Part shown: positions 33,825-48,800 of the stretch, piece by piece
How positions within the stretch are numbered: the first letter of the stretch is position 1
How the letters are laid out: every line of letters starts with the position of its first letter
Assembly (NCBI GenBank): GCA_030562195.1
Contig: CM060203.1
Span: 2,680,208-2,744,207, forward strand
From: Nipponacmea schrenckii
Taxonomy: Eukaryota; Mollusca; Gastropoda; Lottiidae
Reading direction: 5' to 3'
Length of the DNA stretch: 64,000 bases
Made by a program: the position numbers and the translations under genes
Notes under the pieces: model-generated
What the model was told of the DNA's origin: nothing
What the model saw: only the letters and a program-made list of their open reading frames with translations
Database searches by the model: none

Positions 33825-36800
33825 CTGAAAAAAGGTCACAAAGCAGTCTCACTGAATTCAAGGATTCTAGTAACTTTCAAGTCATATATCGAAATAATAT
33901 CCAATGGGACTTGGGCAGAAACTATACATCCGCTTTCTAGGAAATTGCAAATTTAAAATTATTTTGGAGTCTTAAAAAAACTCTTGGTCAAATGAGTCTT
34001 TTTTCATTAGTGGACTTACTAGGTGTCAACAGAGTCTTTCTATAACCTAATAAATAATTCTTAGAGGTATTATTACTGAATGTGATTCTTTGTAGGTACT
34101 GGGATGCTCCTTTTTAGTTTCCATCATGAAAAACAAAAATATCGATTTATATTTTGTATTAACTTCCTAGCTCTACATTATTTCCGATACAAGATGAAAA
34201 TTGATATGTTTTAATTTGTCTCTCGAGGTCTCTTCATTCATACCTCGATCGTGAGAAGAAAGGATTAATATTGGCAAACTACGGCTTTTGTGAAATGACT
34301 CCTTCTTTTTACTTTTTTGACATATCAAACCGTTCAGGGATATTCCATACTCACAATCTGAAGCACACCTCGTGTATTGTCACATTCGAATGCTTTCAAT
34401 ATCAAATGATGACAGATAAAAGTATTTCTGCAATCTCCGAATGAATTTTTATCAGTCAAATGGGTGGGTGGGAAATGGAAGAATCCCTCAACAGTTGTTT
34501 TTGTTTTTCAGAATTAAAAATATATTAAAGTCATACAACCTCTTAAAATATTTGAAATTAACCAGCATGTCTGATTAACCTCAAAACTTCACTATACAAT
34601 CCCTCTTTAATCCAATAAATCTTTGAAACACGCTTAATAAATTCTTCAATAATTACTTTGTTTAACAGCGTGTCCAACTGATGAATATATACTCTTATTA
34701 ACCAAGTTTAAGTTAGAAGTGTTTTACAATAATAACTTAGTTTAATAGATATATCATGTTATATAGAGATTCTATTCTTGAGTCATGGTACCTGGTAAGT
34801 CCAACTGATGAATATATACTCTTATTAACCAAGTTTAAGTTAGAAGTGTTTTACAATAATAACTTAGTTTAATAGATATATCATGTTATATAGAGATTCT
34901 ATTCTTAGTCATGGTACCTGGTAAGTCCAACTGATGAATATATACTCTTATTGACCAAGTTTAAGTTAGAAGTGTTTTACAATAATAACTTAGTTTAATA
35001 GATATATCATGTTATATAGAGATTCTATTCTTGAGTCATGGTACCTGGTAAGTCCAACTGATGAATATATACTCTTATTGACCAAGTTTGTTAGAAGTTT
35101 TTTTCCAATAATAAATTGTTAAAGAATATCATGATAAGAGATCTACTTATCATGGTACTTTAATAACATAAATAATTTATTTACCAAGTTTAAGGAATGC
35201 AAATACTTAGGTTAATAGATTATCATGTTTATAGAGATTCTACTTAGTCATGCACCGGGAACCAATTGATAATATAACTTTTTGGACCAAGAAGTTAAAG
35301 GACAATAATAACTTAGTTTAATAGTATATAATATAGAGATTTATTACATTAGGTAAGTAACTTGTGTATATATATCTTATTAACATTTAAGTTAGAAAAT
35401 GTTTTTATAACTTAGTTTAATAGAAATATCATGTTATATAGAGACTATCTTTTCATTATGGTAAGTCCAACTGATGAATATATACTCTTATTGACCAAGT
35501 TTAAGTTAGAAGTGTTTTTCAATAATTACTTAGTTTAATAGATATATCATGTTATACAGAGATTCTATTCTTGAGTCATGGTACCTGGTAAGTCCAACTG
35601 ATGAATATATACCCTTATTGACCAAGTTTGTGAAGTTGTATTTCCATACCAAGAGGTGGTAAGAATAAAAGAAACATACCTACAAATCCTGGTACTAAAA
35701 ATACCATAAATAATGGGGTTGGCAGCCGAGTTTAATGGTGCCATACTTTGGATGAAAGTTGAGATTTTGATGTTTGATGGGAGAGACCAATCGACATACC
35801 CATACACCGAACACAGGTTGAAAATAAAATATGGACTCCAACATATGATAAAAACTGGAAAGATAAAAACTTATCAGTGTATATAACTAAAATTATAACA
35901 ATTAGGAATGTAATCTTTGGTTATAATTATACTAATTATAGATTAGTAAGCATCAGCAAAGTTATATTTATAACTTGGCCAGAAGAAGACAAGAGAACAC
36001 TTGTCGAAACGTCGCCTTTTTAATTATAGTAATCGTTATATATATTTATATAATTTATATAAAAATGTATATTTATTGAACAAAACGTTGCATGTATCTA
36101 ACATTTAAAAGACTACCAATTTCTCTTTTTTATATACAACGCTATATTATTCTACACTCGAAATTAGCTTGTATCAAAATTATTTGTATTAGAACTGTAG
36201 GCGTGTGCCTTATAGTTATAAATAAATATGTTCGTTTATTTGATAAAAATAAAGAGTTTAACAGTTAAATTATACGATGGGTTGGCAGTTTAATTAAACC
36301 ATCTTATCCATTCCAATCTTGATCGGTGTGTGAAAGTCCAATGACCTTAAATAAGTCATCTTAACTCACAATTCCAGTCCACCCAGCTGTAAATGGGTAT
36401 GGGATAATCCGGGAAAGATCAATGCCAAGAGGTTTAGCCAAGGACCAGCTGGTAGAAAGGATCCTTGTCACGGCGGACTTGTGAACCTAAGTTGTTATCC
36501 TTGTAAAATATAGTTGTTTCTATCTTTCTTTTTCTGATTACCATGTTATAGTGATAATATATATATATAAGTTATAAACAGTGTTTAGCCAATAACATAT
36601 ATTAAATACACTAAAAGTGTTTAAATAAATTTAAATGAACTGTTATTACTTCAATATCTAGACAAGGATAAATATTGTCAGATAGTAGACTGACTTGCAA
36701 TAGACCATATTCATACCACGTGAAAGAAACTGAAAGAAAGGTTTATAAGGCACATTATGAACGAATACCCCGTATGATGTAAATCTTCAACCGCAACAGC

Positions 36801-39800
36801 GAGGAAATCGGCTTGAAACTATCTTTTGTGTGGAGGTAATATTCATTTGAAAGTATAGATCCATCAGTTCCGCTTTTTCATAATGTTTGTGCTTAAGAGA
36901 GTGGAAAAGAGGCTTTCAAGACGTCAATGTCGAGTACCACGTTGTTGCCTTTCTTTGTGTGGTGCACGTGTAAATGAAGTCTATACCATGTATCTTTCCT
37001 TCGAGACTTCAGAAATAAAGTAGCATAACATAATAACATAGTTTTTTGAAAGGGATGAAATAAGAAAATAGAAATATTGTCATTTAATATAAAAGAAAAT
37101 CGGTAAGTAAGTCATATGTGATTCCAAAACTGGGTTTACGTCACATGAAGATATGTTCTAAAAAAAAAACACCTGGTGAAATTTGAGTGAGATATTGTCC
37201 CTGTAACTGACACTATTCAACTTGTCGTAAATTTCTAAAGTAAAATTAAAATAATATGACATGACTTATCGAATGAAAGAGACAATTTATTGATGTTTTC
37301 TGAATCTATGTCTAAGATTAGAAACTTCAACCGTCTCTGACATCTGTACAGACTCTTTATTTGAATATTTAATGTACTTCATCTCTAAACGTCAATTATA
37401 TTTCAAGTTATCAAAATATCTATCAATAATAAAGTTTTCGATGTACATCATAGATTGGTTTTAAGATGCGATTCATTCATATTTAATATGCAAAAAAGAA
37501 AAAAGAAAGAAAGAAACAACTATATTCTACAACAATAACAACTTCACAAGTCCCCCGTTACAGAGATCCTTTCTACCAGCTGGTCCTTGCCAAAACCTCT
37601 TGGCATTGATCTTTCCCTTATTATCCGTAATCATTTACAGCTGGGTGGACTGGAATTATGAGTGAAGATGACTTATTCAAGGACATAGGACTTTCACACA
37701 CCGACCAAGATTAGAGCTCACGTCATGGCGTAAACAACCAACGTTCTAACCGCTGTGCTATAGAACCCCATTGGCTTATCTATTATATCTATGTCCGGAA
37801 AACGTTACTAGGGTAATTATAGGGTTTCAGTTATGGGATTGATGAATTACTAAAATTTAAATTTACTCTATTATCCAATCAGAATACTTTATTTCTGCAA
37901 ATCTGTATTTTATCGTAGCGTTTGAGAATAAGCCCCTGATCTAGCAGCCCACTTGCTATCCTGGCTTACCTAAAACGATGAGGAACGTCATTTTGATCGT
38001 TCTTATTTTTGCTTGTGGTATAACTCCTCTGGAACTACTACAACTCTCCTTCCCGGAATCTCTTCTACTGTGACCATTCAAACATTCTACAAAATTTAAA
38101 TACAACTTATGTCACAGTGAATCTGGCTTAAAAAAATAGAAGTGGTGGTCAAAACGTTCGAGAATTTGTATTATGTCAAAATAATCGCGTAGGATCCTTG
38201 GTATGGATTCAGAAAATAAAAGTACTTCTCACAATTATATACACATTGCCTTGGTATGTACCGTTGTTATACACTACACTTCTGGCTAGTTTTCTGAATC
38301 ATTTCGCGTAAAGAACGCGTAAAGTTAAAAAATAATGGTTGCACGCTATTTAAAAGAGATTCGTATGATGATAGAAACAAGTATAGAGGAACGATTGTAC
38401 AGGTAGAAAGCCGTAAAAACATCAGCTAAAGATAAAACTCGACTCTAAATTAAGGACTAAGGAGACAGAGAGACTGGTTGTATTAACGAGATGTCGAGTA
38501 AAAGTGAAAATATAATCTAAAACAATCTCCTGATGATGGAGTAAGCCTTGCTATTCGAATATGAACAGCTTTGAACTGACAGATGAATGTCTTTGGTTAA
38601 CGAAAACAATAATTTACGTTGTTAAAGGCACTGTTTAAGATACTATTACATGTCTTAAGTAGATTTTGGCTTAGACTGTCGAAAGAGCTCTTGTACAATA
38701 ATAATATAATATATTACTGTACTTTATAATGATTTGGAAATTGAAGTGAAGTTAAGTGTTCCATACTTCTCTTTCTGAGAAGTTTAACAAAAATAGACGA
38801 TGACATTCAGAATGCAATGAGTGCAGAATTCTCGACTATTCATCGTGGAATACTTCTTGATAGTTTTGTTTGAAAGAACGTGTTAAGTCGTTCGCTTTAT
38901 TAATTCCAAGCGAAGAGTAGAATATAAACCAAACGAAATATCGAAAGAAATATGAAACACACGAAATGGTGCTGCTGAAGAACATCCTTACTGTGTGATT
39001 TTTATGTTATAGATGGAAACGATAGTTTTAAATATGTAGAAGTGGAATCATGTAGAAAGACGAGACACGCCGGCACGAAATGATCAAGACAGTAGAACAT
39101 AACGAACATGTAGCGAATACTCGAAATACTGGACCTGATACTCGAAATACTGGACCTGATACTCGAGATACTGGACCGGATACTCGAAATACTGGCCCGA
39201 TACTCGAGATACTGGTCTAGATACTCGAAATACTGGACCCGATACTCGAAATACTGGACCCGATACTGGAGATACTGGCCTGATACTCGAGATACTGGAC
39301 CTAATACTCGCGATATTGGTCCTGATACTCGAATTACTGGACCTGATACTCGAGATACTGGACCTGATACTAGAGATACTGGACCTGATACTCGCGATAT
39401 TGGACCTGATACTCGAAATACTGGCCTGATACTCGAAATACTGGCCTGATACTAGAGATACTGGACCTGATACTCGCGATATTGGTCCTGATACTCGTAA
39501 TACTGGACCTGATACTCGAAATACTGGCCTGACACTAGAGATACTGGACGTGATACTCGAAATACTGGACCTGATACTCGAAATACTGGCCTGATACTAG
39601 AGATACTGGACCTGATACTCGCGATATTGGTCCTGATACTCGAGATACTGGACCTGATACTCGAAATACTGGCCTGATACTAGAGATACTGGACCTGATA
39701 CTCGCGATATTGGTCCTGATACTCGAAATACTGGCCTGATACTCGAGATACTGGACCTGATAATCGCGATATTGGTCCTGATACTCGAAATACTGGCTTG

Positions 39801-42800
39801 ATACTCGAGAAACTGGACCTGATACTCGAGATACTGGACCCGATACTCGAGATACTGGACCTGATACTCGAGATACTGGTCTAGATACTCGAGATACTGG
39901 CCTAGATACTCGAGATACTGGACCTGATACTCGAGATACTGGCCTAGATACTCGAGATACTAGACCTGATACTCGAGATACTGGACCTCGCACCAGAGAT
40001 ACTGGTCCTGATACTCGAGATACTGGTCCTGATACTCGAGATCTGGTCCTGATACTCCAGATACTGGACCTGATACTCCAGATACTGGACCTGAAACTCG
40101 AGATACTGAACCTCGTACCCGAGATACTAGGTCGGCTACAATACAAATACGATTCATTCTTCTACTACATATTCATTATATTATTCACCGTACGTCGTCT
40201 ATTCGCTTGTTAAACCCGAACATTATACTTTTGATCTTCCTTTAGAGAATCTGTTTGAGTCATAAACCGATAAACCGCCTCCGCCAACAAAAATACATTT
40301 CTTGATAAGAAAAGACGTGTTGATTGATGTCTCTCTTTGAAATATAACTGAGCTAAGACATAATTTACTGGCGGTGTAAGCATAACAATTAGACAAAACT
40401 ACGCATTTATCTTATATTCGGATTAGTGTGTCTAATTACAGATTATCCGTAGCGGCTTCGATTTATCCCCTAGTTGTTTTGACGGTTCTACAATAAGAAG
40501 ATAGCTGCAGTTGCTCCTATTCTCATTTTCTGAACAAAATGTTTTTACAGAGAATAACACAGACCTATTACTGTTTTACAAAAAAATCTGGCTTTGTCTA
40601 TTTGAAAGTATGTTTGAATACATGTTTTCCTTGGCCAGTGCAGTGTACTATATTTCTATATGTTCTGTAAGTACCTTGGCTGACGAATTACAAGAGAAAT
40701 ATCTATACTGATTGCCTTTGTACTATTCACATTTTAAGGTAACCCATAACCTGTACAATTTATGATTAATAAATTTTCTTTACGGTGGTCCGTATACGAC
40801 ATCATTCATTTTTTATTTTTTATTTGAAAAAATGGAATATAATTAAAAAACTGGAATATAATTTTCAAACTTGTATTTTCACCCTGGTAATAATTTTAGA
40901 ATTTTGAATTAAAAACGTATTAATATTTTATTATTTCTTTTCAAATTATAGTAAAAAACAATGATTCTATTGAAAAAGGATTAATAATTCGTTTCACGTA
41001 AACATAAGTGTCAAACAAAAATGTATGTTTGATTTTTAGTATTTTGTGATAAATTGCACCTTGGCAGCAGTATTATTTACAATGAACCTATCTGTCTACC
41101 ACATTTCAACATGACACCTCCAATCTCTTTAAAAAGCACAATTTAATTCAAAATTGTAGTATTATCATTTAGGTGAAAATTAATTTCACCCGGGTGAAAA
41201 TGAAAATTCAAGTTTTTTTAAATATTATTAAATTATCACCTAGGCGGAAATTCAAGTTTTTAATTCAAAATTCTAGAATTATCACCCGAGTAAAAGAAAC
41301 TCTTTATAGAATATTTTGTATGATTGCCCACTATATAATATAGATCCCAGTCCACTTTTCGTCTCTTGAAATCTTGTATCAAATTCAGGTAGATCCCTGA
41401 GCGCACCGACAAATGTTAAATCGCATTTTTCGTTAGTTGTTAAAAGTTGATTTTTACCAAAAACGGTTTCGACTTGTTCTGAAAGCATAGCCCTTATATA
41501 TGTATGTATAATTTGTTATTTATTGATAAATTTGTTTTAAAAAACGGGGCCTTGTCGTACAGGGCATTAAACAGATCTGCCATCATTTAGTTCTTTAAGG
41601 TTGCTAGTTATAATTCAAATGCAGTTTAATATATACATATTGACCATTCTGAGAACTAAAATTTTATGTTCATGCTAAAACTACCTTACCTTCATCTTTT
41701 GACTTGAATGAGCGAAAAGATTTTTGTGAATCGGACGGTTTCAACAACCTGCTACTTCTCCAGATAATCATAACAATAACTACATAACAAATACATATAA
41801 TAATAGCTGGGATAACAAAAATAATCAGGGCAATAACAGTTATGTAGATCTGAAAGTAGAAAATACATTAACCATTAATATTATACACGATAATTACTTA
41901 ATAGTAACCTTAACTTGGTTTTCTCAAGTTGTAGTATATAAAACACGGATAGCACGACGAGCGCATCTAGGATATGCCCGAGGACTAGGACATTCCCAAG
42001 GAATGAGATATTCCACGGCGATGGCCGGAAGGTTGAAGTGGGAGATCTATAGGCTGTGAGAGGTCAATCAGAAGACAGCGGATGTCAGATGGTCTTGAGG
42101 TGAATTGGGGCATTTACAGGGCTGTATTTTAACTGCAAAACTGTATTGAAGGGTACATTAACATATTACAGGCTTGAGGGGGCAGGGGGTGGGAAGAAGG
42201 GGAGTGCCGAAATCACTAAATACGCTACAGGATAGCAAACTTTAGTACATCAGTATTATTATTGTAGATATGAGAACGGAAGTAAATTATGTTGAATTGA
42301 CTTAAAATACCCCCGAGTAGAATATTATTGTCAGAAAATAGGATGTTCAAAGAAAACATTTTAATGTATCAGTTTCATATTCTGAAGAATACGCTTGTGT
42401 TTTCCGTTCAAAGAGAAAAGACTAACATAATATACTAGGCTTACCGGTGAAATTGCGATTGTAACTTTCATACTGTTACAATAATACAACTCTATTATTT
42501 AATGTATACTACATACTTCTTTTTAGACACCCAATGTGGTACTTCGGTGTGCGAAACCAACTTGGTGCTAAATACGAAGTACAAACTACGAAGCCCGGAT
42601 TTCGTTTTCGTAGTAAGAATTTATTGTTGTTGCGAAAACTGTTTAATAGTATTCCAAATACCGAGATTCTGGTTTAGAGTAAAATTGTTAACTAACTTAC
42701 CTGCCACTGCCATGGTTCGGTCAAATCTATATAACAATGTGGACCCCCTAGATGTATCTTTTCATGAAACAAAAATAACTGAGGTGTTGCGAATAGCAGA

Positions 42801-45800
42801 GATGATGCCCAAGCTGTTCCAATCAAAGCCTTTGCTCGAAGCCCTGGAAGAAAGATATAGTTATTCTGAGCGATCCGAATTACAATCTATAAGATTTGGA
42901 GTATTGAAATTTGTATAGCGCTCGTTACTTCTCTAATGTGATGATTCAATGATGTTTTACTAATATAGATATTAGTCAATAGCTTTACATACAGACAAAA
43001 ACACACACAGATATATCTACAATAGTAAATATCTTTACAAACCGACAAAATGAAAAGAAATAAGTTGACTATAGGTTCATGATTCAACAAAGGCGTTTGG
43101 GTTATTAAGTTTCTTATTCTACAGATAAAAGTTTTCTTGATTGTTAACATTTTTTTTATATGGGATACTTACAACTTCCAGAAAAATTCATTGGTCTTGC
43201 CACGGCATCTAATCTGTCAATACTTAAAGCCACCAACATAAAAGTGGAAGAATAAATAACGGTCGCCTGAAATCGACAGTAGTTAAGGTATATGGTTTAG
43301 CACTATTTGTATCTATTAGTACCACAATAGTACTCGGGGGATAACTGATTATAACTCGAGAAACCAAGCAGTCAGCGTTTGATTATAACTAGGCCACAAA
43401 ATCACAGTTTTGTTTGGTAAACAATTAACTTCTATTAACTTTCAGCATTCAGTTTGCTGTAATTATGCCTGCGAAAGATGAATGGGTTCTTTGAGCTATC
43501 CTGAATGTGTACGGAGGCAACGGAACCTTGGTCTTTGGACCATGTGATGGATATTATATTTCAGTTGTGTCTTTCGAATAAAATAATTTACAACTGATAA
43601 GAATGGTAAAAAGAATTGTCAGAAGGATATGGGTATACTCAATTCAGCAAAACAATAAGGGCGCTGAATGTGTGTCTCAATAAGAATCATTTAATTGCAT
43701 TAACTATCAATAAATACTCAAAGGGTAATCAAATCCTGCAAACTAGAAATTACATTTAGGATGGGGTAACAAAACTTTATTGAATCTCGTGGTAAGTGAT
43801 GGTATTGAAAATAATGAAAAAAACGGTGCACTTACTCTAGTAAATTGAATAAATCGACACAAAACGTCGCCTGCGTACCAGTAAATAGTGATTTTAGATA
43901 TTAAATCTATCAACACATTCAAAGGACCGTTCAGAAGATCTGCAATAACAATAATATATATACACTGGTAGCTGTTGAGAATACTGGGAAACGAAGTTGA
44001 TACACCTATATTCAGTAGTGCCACAAACCGAGACTCTCCTGAAGCGATATTATGTTGACAGGAACCTATACATTTTTTACAATAACTGCTAAATGTAATA
44101 GGAACTCGTTTGTGAGTTTGTGAGGGGAGATATTGTATTGTAAAAGACGGACGGACCATGAAGTTTATAGAGACAAACATAGTATAAATAAATGGGTCAG
44201 AATTGGGTCCAATACCCAAGGACATGGTCCTGTCTTACATTCAGCCCATTGTTATACAATATACATTTGAAATGAATTTCATCATGAGTATAAACACTTC
44301 ATAATCTACAAATTTAGATCTTATTGCAATAAGTTAATAAAACATAATGGCAGCTTCATTTCAAAATGAAATATCAAATTTAATGAATTGTTGTTTTTTT
44401 TTCAGAATCTTGTAAGACTTTATGACCAATTATCGCTATCAGATAGATATTATCTTAGCCAGGACGTTATTGTATAATTGCTGATGATTATATTTATTTC
44501 TGAAAGGCGGAAACCATGTACAAACACTGATTATAAAGTTAATAAGCTCTCATTAAAATACCAATAATTAGCAGAGATAATTGCTTTGGTTATATTGAAA
44601 GCATTTAATAGCTAGAGTTCAGTACAGCCCAATGCATGACTGTCGACATTTTGTCGAATAGTTTTAAGGCCGTTTTGTACTTTAATAAATAGTTTATAAG
44701 GTAGCCGGTGTAGTGATGCCTTCATTCAATCTTTTTTTTAAATAGCCTGTATATGATATTAGGTATAGATTTGGGGCTTTTAATTGATTGTACACGTGTT
44801 AGAGAAAACCCCAGATCATCATAAATATCACAGTTTCAATCCATAGGTTGAGCCATTTAATCCATTTTCAAGCTAGCCAAATTTGTAATCACTCTTTTTG
44901 AAGAAGTCCATTTGTATTGAATTGTTTTTAGCCTAAAAACTAAATATTTCAACATTAAATTGTGGTTTTCAAGAACAAGTACCAACGAGCCAAACCACAA
45001 AAACTAGAAATCCATTACAACAAATTTCCATTACATTGGTAGAAGCTAATACCATTTCACAGGAGAAAGTAAATTCATCATAAGTGAATAAACATCAAAT
45101 AAATATCACAAATTGACATCAATTTATATCAACTCGACATCACTTCCAGCTGAGCTCGAATTATTCCTATGAAACTCTTCATATCTTATACTTATCGATC
45201 CAATACTTGGAGTGAAGCCCCAGATAACAGGGTTGTCCATCGTTAAAGAGTAGCAGCTGACGAATAGTAAACTTCCTTAGGACTAGGGTTCCCCCATTCT
45301 ACCGAGAGACAGTTCGACCTTTATGTGGAAGGATTAATAGATCGTGTAGTTGCTGTTTTGGTTGCCTGTATTATATTTGTTGTTGATGTGGTTGCTGTCC
45401 ATCTACATGTAATTCTAATACTATTTATAATGATGTTTATATATAGGGATACATATTTATAATGATGTTTATATATAGGGATACATATTTATAATGATGT
45501 TTATATATAGGGAATATATTTATAATGATGTTTATATATAGGGAATATATTTATAATGATGTTTATATATAGGGAACATATTTATTTTATTATGTTTTAA
45601 ATGTCTTAAAAATCTAGGTCCATCGTACTTATGTGACATTTTACAGCTTTACCGTCCTTGTAGACAATTAAGGTCATTGACTGATGGGCTGCTTTTATGC
45701 ATTCCAAAAGTAAAACAGGCCACACTTGGCGAGCGATGGTTTGCGTATAACTCCCCCTTTTTATGGAATAAACTCCTTCTTTTTATGGAAGTGGATCAGT

Positions 45801-48800
45801 GTCAATTTTTAAATCTCCCATTTTAATCAGTAAATGTTTTTAGGGGTTCCATAATGTTAAGCGTCATCTGAACACTTTAGTGAAATGGTGCGCTATATAA
45901 ATTGTATATTATTATTATTATTTTTTTTATTATAATTATTATTATTATTATAATGATGTTTATTATAGGGAACATATTTATAATGATGTTTATATATAGG
46001 GAACATATTTATAATGATGTTTATATATAGAGAACATATTTATAATGATGTTTATATATAGGGAACATATTTATAATGATGTTTATATATAGGGAACATA
46101 TTTATAATGATGTTTATATATAGGGAACATATTTATAATGATGTTTATATATAGGGAACATATTTATAATGTTATGTTTATATATAGGGAACATATTTAT
46201 AATGATGTTTATATATAGGGAACATATTTATAATGATGTTTATATATAGGGAACATATTTATAATGATGTTTATATATAGAGAACATATTTATAATGATG
46301 TTTATATATAAGAAGGGGGACATGGCACTTAAATAACAAATACAATACAAAAATTTAACCTACCTGCAACAGCCAGATGCATAATGAAATAATTCATGCG
46401 AGATCTTCGTCGTTCTTTAGACAAAGCAATAGCAGCTAGTACTATAGAGTTGCCGACCACAATAAACATAAACAGTATCACCAGGAACCCGATCTGTTCA
46501 TCCTGTTAATAAACAAATAAACAGTCATTTTATTAAAAGGATACTGCGTCTTAGCATGAACATAACATTTAGTTTTCAAGAATGGTCATTGTGAGTATTT
46601 ATTCATCAGTAAATTTACCTGATGTCTTAAATTAACAGAATCCCTGTAAAATCTGGAAAACTCACAAAACTACGTAAAGTACTGACTGAGCTATTCCACA
46701 ACCACTAAAGGCAGCTTTCTAATCCAAATTTAGAATTGAGTATCGTTGGTGAGTTGTGAACGCTATTACTGATTAGCTTAGCTAAAAATCACGTTTCTAA
46801 ATATATAAGATTGGTCAAAGGGTGGTCTTTTAATCTATACCTATAATATGAATAAAGATTTTGCTTATATCGTAGAACTATTACGACAGTATAGCACTAA
46901 GGAAAGCTTCTTTCCAGCTTTACGAGAAACCAAACAGTAATAATAATAATAGACTCTTTATTTTACATGGGTCAGAATTAGGCCCAATACATAGACATAG
47001 TCCTGTCTCACATTCAGCCCATGACGAATAACTATCTTGTGCTCCTTTACTCTTTACCTACGCATATTTCTATATGTCTTCTAAACAGCAAGTAATAATT
47101 TCAACAGATTATGGATTGAATGTAATCTCTCTATTAGACGAAAAAAAAAATAATAAAATCATATAATCAAAGGATTCGTTTTTTATCATTAAGTTTAATG
47201 TTTGAATGTAATCTCTCTTATGGAAGGCTGGGCCATGTCTTCATTAATTTACGATCATACAGATTGTAACTAGCATAAAATCTGCTTCTTATTGTACATT
47301 AATGAGAGAGAACAAACAATCAGCTTCCAGCACACCGAGTCCTTGAGGAATCTCCAAAGGACAAGATGTGAGCCTGATTAAATCGCACTGTAAGACATGC
47401 AACCAAAGTTGAACCATATCAATCAGAAATAAGAAAAAAAGTGGTATCTTGGTTGTCAACATGATACCACTCAGCATTTCCGCAGCGGATACGAATTATT
47501 ATCCAAAATATGTGTGGAATAAAAGATAATTGTATTGATGTATATTTAACAACCTCTTTAACTGCAGTGTATAATGTACGGAGTAATTTGAGGAAGCAAA
47601 CTTATATAAGCCTGTACAGGCTTGTCTTTGTATCCTCTCTTCAACTGCCTTTGTATAGTATATTGTACTTATTATTAATAAAATAAAGGTAAGAGCATGC
47701 TGTAAATCACGGTTTCAGTTCAAAACAAACTAATGAGATACATGTATCTACTATATTAACATCCATTGGGGAATCCCCCCCCCCCCCGACAACAACAAAA
47801 AGACCATTTTTCGTAAGAATCCTAATCGCAAAGTTGAATTAGATTAATCATTATGGCCAGTCCCATAATAGCCTATCTTAATAGCCTCAAATGACTTTTG
47901 GACTAAAATCCAATTTGTTAAAGAATATTAAACTAATTACGACATTTACATAGCGCTATCTTCCACAAAACCTGCTCAGGTGCGCTGGTCAATACCATTT
48001 CATAAAAAAAAACTTAAATTGAGTAAGTATATAAAAATATAAAAATATAAGTACATATAACAATCTATAAATTAAAGGCTTTCGTAAACCAAACTGTCTT
48101 AAAATGGGATTGGTTTGGTAAAGAAGTCAGCGTCTTATATCAAAAGGTAGAGTATCCTACAGTTTTTGGGTGGTTGCTTAAATGGTAAAAGAAGGCTCAT
48201 CGAAAGTTTTTAATCTGTTTTTTTTTTATTGTGTGCAGACTTATTAGAAGAAGAACGAATAGTGGGACTAGGTATGTATAATTTAAACGTTAAGATAAGT
48301 AAGGAGATGCGATATCATTTAAACATTTAAAAATTTAAAAAAGGATCTTTAATTGAATAATATAATAAGGAACCCAGTGGGGGGGGGGGGGGTCCAATAT
48401 AATTGGTCTGATACTTTTTGCCGGAAAAAAGCCTTGCTGCTGCATTTTTAAACCCTTTGTAATTTTTATCGGTGATGCGAAATGGAGTTCTAATTAAAGA
48501 AATAAAATTATCTAAATGGGAGGTAATCAGGGCTTACATTGGAGTTTTAAAAGACAATTCTAGTCGACCCAGCAATATTGATAGGTATGGCCGTTTTCTC
48601 CATGTGATTTGAATATTGCTGTTTATTCTTACAACTTTCCTATCAGATGTCTTGTCAGAAGTCGCTTCCATTCCGTTGATTATCAATCACGTTGAGTGCC
48701 AAGTTGATTATCTTTCATGAAATATCGTGATCGTTACAGCAGATTATAAAAGATTTCGGCTAATTCTCTACTATCTTTTTATGGTCTAATTTGCGAGTCT

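Noticed and set aside
39535..40146. 203-codon frame with VSRVSGP repeats as a low-complexity secreted protein
   Set aside because: It follows the 21-bp minisatellite in GPCR intron 6. Some copies are 20 bp and shift the frame, and no signal peptide or splice sites were found.
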